DNA from: CAZRDB01 sp964598695
Lineage (GTDB): Bacteria; Armatimonadota; Zipacnadia; UBA1398
DNA: 30,118 bases
Assembly: GCA_964598695.1 (NCBI GenBank)
Contig: CAZRDB010000042.1
Coordinates: 1-30,118 of the forward strand
Direction of reading: 5' to 3'
This document shows positions 23,639 to 30,118 of the stretch, one piece after another. Numbering within the stretch: position 1 is the first letter of the stretch; each line of letters starts with the position of its first letter. The notes beneath the pieces are model-generated. The model did no database searches, was not told where the DNA came from, and saw only the letters and a program-made list of their open reading frames with translations. The translations under genes were made by a program, and so were the position numbers.

Positions 23639-24406
23639 CTATTCGAAGTCGCCCACGACCGGCGCATGGTCCGAGGGCTTCTCGCCCTTGCGCTCGTCCC
23701 GGTCGACCCACACATCGCGCGAGCGGGCCGCGAGCGGCTTGCTTGCCAGGAGGTGGTCGATCCGCATGCCGTCGTTGCGCGGGAAGGCGAGCCGGCGGTA
23801 GTCCCACCAGGTGTAGATCCCGCCTTCGGGGTGGTGTCGGCGGAGCAGATCGACGAGGCCGAGATCGACCAGGCCGCGGAAGGCCGCGCGGACCTCGTCG
23901 GAGGTGAGCACCGTGCCCTGCCACTCCGCCGGGGTGGCCACGTCCTGGTCGGTCGGCGCGATGTTCAGGTCCCCGCAGAGCACGAACGGCGCGCCGGCGG
24001 CGTTCTGCTCGACGAGCAGCGCCTGCAGGCGCGCGAGCCACTCGAGCTTGTACGCGTACTTCTCGGACCCCACCTCGGAGCCGTTCGGGACGTAGGCGCT
24101 CACAACGCGGACGCCGAGCGTCGTGGCGGCGATCAGCCGCGCCTGGGTGGGCTCCTCGAGCCCCCCGAGGCCCCGTACGACCGCCTCGAGCGGGGTGCGC
24201 GAGAGGATCGCGACGCCGTTGTACGTGCGTTGGCCGTGCGCCGCGGCCGTGTAGCCGACTTCCTCCAGTTCGGCGAGCGGGAAGTCGGGGTCGGCGACCT
24301 TCAGCTCCTGCAGGCAGAGGACATCGGGCTGGTGGGTCCGGAGCCATACGAGCAGGCGCTCGAGCCGAGCGCGGATGGAGTTCACGTTCCAGGTGGCGAT
24401 CCTCAT
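23639..24406 (-). CDS. xthA: Exodeoxyribonuclease III
   Basis: 255 aa, normal for the family. ExoIII/XthA is an AP endonuclease and 3'-5' exonuclease of base-excision repair with an EEP fold. Motifs: MRIATWNVNSIRARL (Asn7, Asn9), LCLQELKV (Glu34), VSAYVPNG, VLCGDLNIAP (Asp/Asn metal site), RIDHLLAS and SDHAPVVGDF. ATG start with GGGAGG 7 bases upstream. It is 82 bases after the porin gene beyond a terminator, and 98 bases before the hydrolase gene. Confidence 0.95.
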   Translation of the reverse strand: MRIATWNVNSIRARLERLLVWLRTHQPDVLCLQELKVADPDFPLAELEEVGYTAAAHGQRTYNGVAILSRTPLEAVVRGLGGLEEPTQARLIAATTLGVRVVSAYVPNGSEVGSEKYAYKLEWLARLQALLVEQNAAGAPFVLCGDLNIAPTDQDVATPAEWQGTVLTSDEVRAAFRGLVDLGLVDLLRRHHPEGGIYTWWDYRRLAFPRNDGMRIDHLLASKPLAARSRDVWVDRDERKGEKPSDHAPVVGDFE

Positions 24407-24428
24407 CGCGCGCCTCCCACGGAAGCAC

Positions 24429-24459
24429 AAGGGCGCGCCGACGGTGCCGGCGCGCCCTT
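24429..24459. terminator. Hairpin after the porin gene
   Basis: aagggcgcgccg (24429-24440), seven-base loop, cggcgcgccctt (24448-24459), a perfect 12-bp stem, 29 bases beyond the porin stop. On the minus strand it is followed by GTGCTTCC, a weak tail like that of the hairpin at 10683. Confidence 0.75.
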
Positions 24460-24487
24460 CGGTGCCTTGCTCAGCGTGTCGAGCCGC

Positions 24488-25666
24488 TTACCACTTGGTC
24501 TGCCAGCGGAGCTGGCAGCGGTAGTCGCTGCCGGCGGTCGCCTGGTTGTTGAACATGCCGTACTCGAAGGAGAGCCGGTTGCGGGGGCTCCAGTTGTACT
24601 CGTAGCCGACGCTCGGGCCGATCCAGGAGTTGCCGGCCGTCGCGGTGTTCGGGTCGTAGACGTCGTAGCGGCCGAACAGGGTGTGGCGGCCGCTCGTGTA
24701 GGCGGCTTCGGCGTAGAAGCCCGCCACGCTCTGGCCGAGGTACCGGCCGGAGACGCCCTCCGCCTGGACCTCCCAGTGGCTGCTGGCATAGCCGGCGCCG
24801 TAGCCGAAGAGGCGCTTCGGCGTCGTGACCGGGGCGGTCGGCGGGGTGGTGACGGCCGGGGTGGTCGTGAACTGCCCGCTCGCATAGGCGACGTAGGCCT
24901 GGCCCTTGCCGTTCGAGAAGGGCTGCAGGTAGCGGACGATGAGGTCCTTGGTGTTGTTGTTGTCCTGGTTGTTCGTGCCGTTGCCGCTCATGAGCGCGAC
25001 CGACAGCCGGCCTGCGTGGGTGTTCGGCGTCGCCGTGCTCACCATGACGCCCGGCTCGTACATGCCGGGGAACAGGACGATCCCGGCCCGCGCGTAGTCA
25101 TGCGAGTGCCGGAACTGCGACGAGCGGCCCATGTCGAGCGAGAAGCCGGGGATGAACTGGCCGACGCGCACGGTCACGTCGCCGGTGGTGTTCTCGATCC
25201 AGGCGTCGAGCGGCCGAACGACGGTCGCGGCCGACGTGGCGACCGCGGTGTCGAGGAGCAGTCGCGCCTTGGCGTGATCGTCGATCTTGTAGTCGATCGT
25301 GTTGAAGAACCGGCGGATCCGGTACTGCAGGTCGCTGCCCGTGGCCTGCGCCGAGGGGCCCCAGTAGATCTCGCTCTGGAGGTACCCCTTGTAGGTCCAG
25401 CGATCCTCCTTCGGGGCCGCCGGAGTGGTGCCCTTGGACTGAAGCTCCGCCTTGAGCTGCTGAAGCTCCGCGAGCTGGGTCTGAAGCTCGGCAAGCGCCT
25501 TGTCGACCTGTGCGAGCTTCTCGTCGACCGCCGCCGCGGAGGCTGCGGAGGACGCCGTGGTCACGGCGGCCGTGGGGCTCGGCGCGGTTGCCTGCGCCCA
25601 GGCGCCACTCACCACCAGGAGGCCGACGAGGACGGCCAGTAGGATTGCGGTTCGTGCGGATGCCAT
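24488..25666 (-). CDS. Outer-membrane porin with N-terminal coiled coil
   Basis: 392 aa. Signal peptide MASARTAILLAVLVGLLVVSGAWAQA, cleaved about residue 25. Residues about 47-78 are a heptad-like KLAQVDKALAELQTQLAELQQLKAELQ segment, then about 300 residues of alternating aromatic strands (YKGYLQSEIYW, LFGYGAGYASSHW, RLSFEYGMFNNQ) ending in Trp. This layout matches OprO/OprP-like phosphate-selective or general porins with a coiled-coil base. A C-terminal aromatic residue is the Bam recognition signal, so the organism has an outer membrane. ATG with GGAGAGGAG 12 bases upstream. The transported solute is unknown. Confidence 0.8.
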   Translation of the reverse strand: MASARTAILLAVLVGLLVVSGAWAQATAPSPTAAVTTASSAASAAAVDEKLAQVDKALAELQTQLAELQQLKAELQSKGTTPAAPKEDRWTYKGYLQSEIYWGPSAQATGSDLQYRIRRFFNTIDYKIDDHAKARLLLDTAVATSAATVVRPLDAWIENTTGDVTVRVGQFIPGFSLDMGRSSQFRHSHDYARAGIVLFPGMYEPGVMVSTATPNTHAGRLSVALMSGNGTNNQDNNNTKDLIVRYLQPFSNGKGQAYVAYASGQFTTTPAVTTPPTAPVTTPKRLFGYGAGYASSHWEVQAEGVSGRYLGQSVAGFYAEAAYTSGRHTLFGRYDVYDPNTATAGNSWIGPSVGYEYNWSPRNRLSFEYGMFNNQATAGSDYRCQLRWQTKW

Positions 25667-25991
25667 GATCGCGTTTGCTCCTCTCCCGGGAGGGGGATCA
25701 ATTCCTCACCGGATTCGCTGGCCCCGCGATCTTCCCCTGCATCGCGCCAAAGACGGAACCGCTCAGACTCTCGAGAAGGCGGGAAGAGGGCGTGAGGGCC
25801 ATGCGCAAGGCGTTCCGGCCGGTCTCTCGGCTGTCGGGGGAGCGATCCCTCCCGTCCGGTCGTCCCGAGATGGTGATTCGGGTACGGCTGCTCGGGACGC
25901 AGGTGCCTGGGAGGGCCACCCGAAGTAATGAAAGCTAGGGGTTGCTTCCTTGCCGGCCGGCAGCTCCCGAGGAGGATCAGGAGGGAAAGTC
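25667..25991. other. Intergenic region between the divergent porin and CBM9 genes
   Basis: 325 bases. Short open frames here lack coding character. I see no convincing riboswitch or promoter. A relatively AT-rich patch at about 25926-25945 and a strong GGAGG-rich ribosome site lie before the plus-strand gene at 25992. It probably holds both promoters. Confidence 0.5.
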
Positions 25992-28900
25992 ATGGTTCGA
26001 CGGACGACCTCGGCCTCTGCGTTGCATCTGATTCGCGCACAACGCGGAGTTGCCTTCACCCGATTGCTGCTCGTTGCGGCGGTGGTTGCGGCTCTCTGCG
26101 GAGCGCCGGGCGCCCTGGGTCAGGCCGGCCCTCAGCCGGCAGGCCCCACGGGCACCGGCCTCGGCGTGAGCCCCGGACCCGGCACGACGGCACCCTCGGG
26201 CGCCGTCTCCACGGCCCCGGCGCCGGCCGCGGCCACCACCGGGTTAGTGGCGGCCGCCGGTCCGCTCGGTCCGACGACAACCACGGGCGCGTTCGCCCAG
26301 GTGGGCCGGACCGACCTGCCCATCCAGGTCGATGGCTCCACCGGCGACGATGCCTGGTCGCGCTCGCTCTCGCTGGGCACCTTCACGGTGCTGGGCGGCG
26401 ATCGGCGGGCCCAGTTCCGCACCGAGGCCCGGATGACGTACGACGCCACCAACTTCTACGTCGCCTTCCGGTGCGAGGAGAAGGACCTGACCTCCGCCGA
26501 TCCCGTCGCGGCGGGACGCGACGATGCCCGGGTCTACGAGGAGGACAACGTCGAGCTGTTCCTCGACGCGCGCGGCGACAAGCGGACGTACCTGCACGTC
26601 GTGGTGACCCGCGGCGGCGCCTTCCTCGACGAGATCGGCCGGCAGGATCCCAAGGCGACCGACGTCAAGGGCCTCCAGGTCGCGGCCGGCGCCGACACCT
26701 GGGGCTGGGAGGCCGAGATCGCGATCCCGCTCGCCGAGATCGGGATGACCCCGGTCGAGGGCACGCGCTTCACCGCCAACGTGACCCGCAGCCGGGTCCG
26801 CGGCAGCGCCGACGGCCGTCGCTCCGAGGAGAAGTCGAGCTGGAACATCTGTCGCGGCGCCCTGCGCGACCCGGGCAGCTTCGCTGAGATGGTGCTCGCC
26901 GGGAAGCCGATCATGGCGGCCATCGCCGATCTCGGCGACAGCTTCGGCGAGCTGCGTGGCGGGGCCGTCGCGAAGGTGCGACTCGACTCCGAGCTGCCGC
27001 GCACCGTGGTCCCCACGATCACGCTCATGGGTGGGGGCACTACCCGCGTCTATCAGTCCGGCGCGCCCGACAGCCCGCCCGCGGCGCCCCGGACACCGCC
27101 CGCGACCGTCTCGCTCGACGGCCTGCGGCCGAAGAAGATCGAGGTGCCCTACGGCGTGCCGAGTCCCGGCTTCACGCTCTGCCAGGTCACCATCAGCGAC
27201 GCGACGGGGATGACCGTACTCTGCCGCACCCCGCAGATGCCGCTGCAGCCGACGTGGCTCGGGCCGCGGCTGGCGGTCCAGCGCGCCAAGCTCGACGCCG
27301 GCGCCGCCTACCTCGCCTCGCTGGCGACGGGCGACCCGCAGCGGGCCGCACTCGCGCCGCAGCTCCCCGCGCTGGAGACCAAGGCCAAGGCGATCGCCGA
27401 GATGGTTGCGAGCCGCGACATCTACGGCAGCGCGGCGCGGTGGGGACAGGTCGACCAGCAGCTTCGCGAGCTGGAGGCGCTGACGCCCCCGCTCGAGCTG
27501 AAGCTCGCGATGGCGAAGGGCCGCACGGCGGCCGAGGTGCAGGCCGGGAGGACGCCCCCGTTCATCCTGAGCGGGCGCGACTGGATGCGGCCCGCGCTGT
27601 ACTCGACCGTCCCCGACCTGGCCGACGTCAAGCCGCGGACCTACTGCTTCGCTTGCCCCGGTGAGACCGAGAGCAGCACCGTGCTGGTCACGGCGACCCA
27701 GCCGCTGCTCGGCTGCACCGCCACGCTCACCGATTTCGTCGAGAGCAGCCCGACGACGCCGGCGACCGGGAGCTTCCCGGCGACCCAGGCTAGGCTCCGC
27801 GTCGTGCAGTGCTGGCAGCAGTCGGGCGCGGGCAAGCTCCGCGAGAGCGCGGCCGGCGTCACCACGCCGGAGCTGCTGCTCGTCGACGCGACGCGGCCGC
27901 TCACCGGCCCGCAGCCCGATGTCCCGTTGACCGGGGCCGTCCGGTTCGACGTGGGCGGCACGGGTGGCGCGATCTCGCGCCAGCTCTGGATCGATGTCAC
28001 CGTCCCGCGCGGCACCCCGCCCGGCCTGTACGAGAGCACGCTGACGGTGGCCGCCCAGGGCGGGGTCAGCCGCACCTGCCAGGTGCTCGTGAAGGTGCTC
28101 GGGCTCGAGCTGGTCGAGCCGAAGCAGAAGTGGATGGTCTTCTTCCACAACAGCCTCGGCGCTGAGAGCCCGCAGGCCCTGACGCCGGCGCTCTACCGCG
28201 CCTACCTCGACGACATCGCGGCCCACGGCTTCGCGCAGGCCTCGATCGCCGACCCCGGCGGCAAGCTGCTCGAGGCCCTGCAGGCGCGCAAGGAGGCCGG
28301 GCTCGTGGCGCCGGTCGTCGTCTCGATGCGCGGCGTGCCCGTCGAGGCTGTCGGCGCGTTCGTCGCGACCGCCAAGCGGCTCGTTGACGGCAAGGGCCTG
28401 CCCGACATGTTCTTCTACACCCTGCCCGACCCGCGCACCCGCAAGGAGCTGGAGAACGCGATCGAGCTTGCCGAGGCCGTCCAGGCCTCGGGCGGCCGGA
28501 CCACCGCGCTGATCAGCCCGGCGATGGCCGCCGAGCAGGGCTCGTCGCTCGACCTGCCGATCTACGGGGTCGACGATCCCGACTTCCAGAGCTACGCGCG
28601 CGGCGTGCTGAAGGGCGAGGTCCAGCCCGACCCGCGGACCGAGTACTACCACTTCGTCGGCACGCTCGAGGACCCCGTCTACAACCGCCTCCTGTGTGGC
28701 TTCTACGTCGAGAAGACGCGGCTCGACGGCGTCTTCGTCTCCTCCTACCAGGACCCCGTCGGTGTCGCCGATCCATTCAACGAGTTGAGCGGCGCCGGCG
28801 CCGAGCGCCCGCAGATGCTGACCTATCCGGCCGCGACCGGGCCGATCGGGACCGTGCAGTGGGAGGCCGCCCGCGAGGGCAAGGACGACATGCGCTACGT

Positions 28901-29288
28901 CGCAACGCTCCAGGCGCTGGTCGAGCAGGCGATGGCCTACCAGACCAACCCGGCCGTCTCAACGGCGCTCCGGGAGGCACGCGACGTGCTCTCGCAGCTC
29001 TCGCGCACGCTCCAGGTCGACTGGCACTACAACGTGGCCGGGATCGACCGGGACTTCTACCAGAAGCTCCGCTGGGAGATCGCGACCAAGGCGCTCAGAC
29101 TCCAGGATGCCCTGCGGGCCATGGGCGCCGCGCCCACCGGCGGGGCGATCCCCACGTTCACCCCTGCGGGGGGCACGCCCGGGCCGACGACGACGCCAGC
29201 CGGGGGGACGGGCTTCCTGACGCCCAGTGCGCCCAGCGCGCCGAGCGGCCTCCCGCCCCTGGGCTCCGGGGTTGCGGGTGGGCGGTAG
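25992..29288 (+). CDS. Large secreted CBM9-like / DUF4091 (GH123-type) protein
   Basis: 1098 aa. An N-terminal signal (basic region, then FTRLLLVAAVVAALCGAPGALG) and a Pro/Thr/Gly linker are followed at about 103-310 by a CBM9-like domain: LPIQVDGSTGDDAW, YDATNFYVAFRCEEKD, DDNVELFLDARGDKRTYLHVV-type text and WGWEAEIAIPLAEIG. The middle contains Ig-like strands (VPRGTPPGLYESTLTVAAQGG). The C-terminal part is a DUF4091/GH123-like barrel: KWMVFFHNSLG at 714, VDDPDFQSYARGVL, and MLTYPAATGPIGTVQWEAAREGKDDMRYV near 943-975. GH123 enzymes hydrolyse beta-N-acetylgalactosaminides using an Asp-Glu pair; here that place reads FFYTLPDPRTRKELENAIE, so the pair seems absent. The tail is Thr/Pro/Gly-rich. 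ATG with GAGGG 6 bases upstream. Confidence 0.8.
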   Translation: MVRRTTSASALHLIRAQRGVAFTRLLLVAAVVAALCGAPGALGQAGPQPAGPTGTGLGVSPGPGTTAPSGAVSTAPAPAAATTGLVAAAGPLGPTTTTGAFAQVGRTDLPIQVDGSTGDDAWSRSLSLGTFTVLGGDRRAQFRTEARMTYDATNFYVAFRCEEKDLTSADPVAAGRDDARVYEEDNVELFLDARGDKRTYLHVVVTRGGAFLDEIGRQDPKATDVKGLQVAAGADTWGWEAEIAIPLAEIGMTPVEGTRFTANVTRSRVRGSADGRRSEEKSSWNICRGALRDPGSFAEMVLAGKPIMAAIADLGDSFGELRGGAVAKVRLDSELPRTVVPTITLMGGGTTRVYQSGAPDSPPAAPRTPPATVSLDGLRPKKIEVPYGVPSPGFTLCQVTISDATGMTVLCRTPQMPLQPTWLGPRLAVQRAKLDAGAAYLASLATGDPQRAALAPQLPALETKAKAIAEMVASRDIYGSAARWGQVDQQLRELEALTPPLELKLAMAKGRTAAEVQAGRTPPFILSGRDWMRPALYSTVPDLADVKPRTYCFACPGETESSTVLVTATQPLLGCTATLTDFVESSPTTPATGSFPATQARLRVVQCWQQSGAGKLRESAAGVTTPELLLVDATRPLTGPQPDVPLTGAVRFDVGGTGGAISRQLWIDVTVPRGTPPGLYESTLTVAAQGGVSRTCQVLVKVLGLELVEPKQKWMVFFHNSLGAESPQALTPALYRAYLDDIAAHGFAQASIADPGGKLLEALQARKEAGLVAPVVVSMRGVPVEAVGAFVATAKRLVDGKGLPDMFFYTLPDPRTRKELENAIELAEAVQASGGRTTALISPAMAAEQGSSLDLPIYGVDDPDFQSYARGVLKGEVQPDPRTEYYHFVGTLEDPVYNRLLCGFYVEKTRLDGVFVSSYQDPVGVADPFNELSGAGAERPQMLTYPAATGPIGTVQWEAAREGKDDMRYVATLQALVEQAMAYQTNPAVSTALREARDVLSQLSRTLQVDWHYNVAGIDRDFYQKLRWEIATKALRLQDALRAMGAAPTGGAIPTFTPAGGTPGPTTTPAGGTGFLTPSAPSAPSGLPPLGSGVAGGR

Positions 29289-29310
29289 TACGGCCTGAGG
29301 CGATCGGACA

Positions 29311-29340
29311 ACGAGGGGTCCGCGTCCGCGGGCCCCTCGT
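29311..29340. terminator. Bidirectional terminator hairpin between CBM9-DUF4091 and tspO
   Basis: acgaggggtccgcg (29311-29324) pairs with cgcgggcccctcgt (29327-29340), one G-T pair, lying 22 bases after the first stop and 14 before the second. Confidence 0.75.
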
Positions 29341-29354
29341 CGCGCGTGTGGAGC

Positions 29355-29834
29355 CTACGGGTTCAGCCGCCAGAACGCGCCGTTGAGGCACGTCGCGAAC
29401 GAGACCCAGGCGAGATACGGCAGCAGCAACGCTCCGGCGACCGGGCTCGCGCGCCAGAACACGACGATGGTCGCGACGATCGCGAGCCACAGCGCGAGGA
29501 CCTCGGCGAAGGCGAGATCGGGTCGGCGGAGACCGAAGAACAGCACCGACCAGGCGAGGTTGAGCGCGAGCTGCACCGCGAACGCGGCGGTCTCGGGGCC
29601 GCCGCCCTCCGGCCGCGCGCGCCACACGAGCCACAGGGCGATCCCCATGGTCAGGTAGAGGATGCTCCAGACGGGTCCGAAGACGGCCGAGGGGGGCGTC
29701 CAGCTCGGACGCGCCAGCGAGGGATACCAGCTCGAGACGGAGGAGGCCGTCGCGAGGCCGGAGAGCGCCCCGCCGCCGAGGCAGACCGCGACGGCCACCA
29801 CGAGACCGACCCACCCCGTACGCCACTGCCACAC
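29355..29834 (-). CDS. tspO: TspO/MBR-family membrane protein
   Basis: 159 aa, five membrane helices, Trp-rich. TspO binds porphyrins and cholesterol-like ligands and has roles in stress and tetrapyrrole handling. Family motifs: WYPSLARPSWTPPSAVFGPVWSILYLTMGIALWLVW and LALNLAWSVLFFGLRRPDLAF. The GTG start at 29834 has GGAGGAGG upstream; the ordering WQW after it is normal for the family. It is convergent with the CBM9-DUF4091 gene and divergent from the lipoprotein gene. Confidence 0.9.
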   Translation of the reverse strand: MWQWRTGWVGLVVAVAVCLGGGALSGLATASSVSSWYPSLARPSWTPPSAVFGPVWSILYLTMGIALWLVWRARPEGGGPETAAFAVQLALNLAWSVLFFGLRRPDLAFAEVLALWLAIVATIVVFWRASPVAGALLLPYLAWVSFATCLNGAFWRLNP

Positions 29835-29992
29835 GTCGATGTCCTCCTCCTGCCCGACAAGCCGCCCAGGGACCGATTCTGCGCCCGCTCGGGGCCTCCT
29901 GCCGCGAGGAGGAGCGGCGTCGCGGGTCCCGAAAGCAGCGGCCGAAGGTGGGAGTGGCGGCCTCCGCGCCGGGGGAGTAGGGAGTACACACG
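29835..29992. other. Divergent intergenic region between tspO and a lipoprotein gene
   Basis: 158 bases, no gene. It carries GGAGG-type ribosome sites at both ends (for the GTG at 29834 and the ATG at 29993). No recognised promoter. Confidence 0.4.
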
Positions 29993-30118
29993 ATGAACAC
30001 GCTCCGCTTCTGCGTCACTGCCGTCGCGGTCCTCGGACTGCTCGCGCTGGGGCTCACCCTCGGCGGGTGTGGGAGCCAGTCGGGGGGGCCTGCGGACGAG
30101 GGAACGGGCGCCGTCGAG
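29993..30118 (+). CDS. Predicted lipoprotein, N-terminal part only
   Basis: Only 42 codons lie within the window. MNTLRFCVTAVAVLGLLALGLTLGGC is a lipoprotein signal with lipobox L-G-G-C (Cys26), followed by the low-complexity start of a mature protein (GSQSGGPADEGTGAVE). ATG preceded by GGAGTAGGGAG. The function cannot be judged. Gene continues past the right edge. Confidence 0.7.
   Translation, partial: MNTLRFCVTAVAVLGLLALGLTLGGCGSQSGGPADEGTGAVE

Noticed and set aside
19189..24406. A complete exosortase/PEP-CTERM locus
   Set aside because: Neither an exosortase nor a PEP-CTERM protein is visible; only the hydrolase resembles that system.
25667..25991. Possible riboswitch in the 325-base intergenic region
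   Set aside because: No conserved core of a known riboswitch class could be matched by eye, and there is no metabolic gene downstream that would suggest one.
26244..28652. Long open frame (about 800 codons) opposite the CBM9-DUF4091 gene
   Set aside because: Its translation is low-complexity Arg/Gly/Asp/Leu text without recognisable motifs; it is a shadow of the plus-strand gene.
1..30118. Search for CRISPR arrays, tRNA genes, insertion sequences and phage genes
   Set aside because: No regularly spaced repeats, cloverleaf, transposase, integrase or capsid-like protein was recognised on either strand.

Overview
The window is about 30 kb of very GC-rich bacterial scaffold with two 10-N gaps (3745-3754 and 13834-13843). 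It carries about 22 real genes. A porin ending in Trp and several predicted secreted proteins point to an outer membrane. The mix of CoaX, a DUF3084 protein, a YqgF/RuvX-like nuclease, a URO-D-like protein, DUF1680, BNR and DUF4091 carbohydrate proteins and a Pseudomonas-type L-rhamnose isomerase is what I would expect from Armatimonadota or a similar environmental diderm. That placement is inference. No rRNA, tRNA, CRISPR array or transposase was seen.

Layout. Positions 1-170 hold the tail of a truncated RHS/YD-repeat gene that runs into a palindromic repeat. On the plus strand follow a GH127-like (DUF1680) protein (402-2066), a double-copy palindromic repeat (2080-2137), a URO-D-like protein (2214-3479) and an Asp-box sialidase-like protein (4267-5316). 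A MazEF-type toxin-antitoxin pair sits between the last two on the minus strand, with the first scaffold gap inside the toxin. A minus-strand gene train at 5347-9182 encodes, in transcription order, a CPBP-type membrane protease, an RsbW-like anti-sigma kinase, type III pantothenate kinase, a DUF3084 coiled-coil membrane protein and a YqgF-like nuclease. Next come an L-rhamnose isomerase between two hairpin terminators (minus), an unrecognised secreted protein with a strong sigma70-like promoter (minus), and NhaA (plus).

From 13249 to 25666 everything is on the minus strand. A multi-PAS hybrid histidine kinase (second gap in its ATPase domain) is followed by a secreted six-hairpin glycosidase-like protein. 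Then comes a tightly overlapping set read as xthA, alpha/beta hydrolase, three GT4 glycosyltransferases, and a response regulator fused to an RsbW-like kinase. The overlaps suggest that this regulator is co-translated with a surface-polysaccharide module. A porin gene lies upstream of xthA behind its own terminator. The right end holds a large secreted CBM9-DUF4091 protein (plus), TspO (minus) and the start of a lipoprotein gene (plus).

The most notable items are: an in-frame palindromic repeat inside the third glycosyltransferase, related to the element that ends the RHS gene; the receiver-anti-sigma kinase fusion coupled to the glycosyltransferases; a DUF4091 enzyme that seems to lack the expected Asp-Glu pair; and two gaps that are probably assembly artefacts rather than true 10-base gaps. 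I see accessory carbohydrate and regulatory genes but no clear new multi-gene defence or mobile system.
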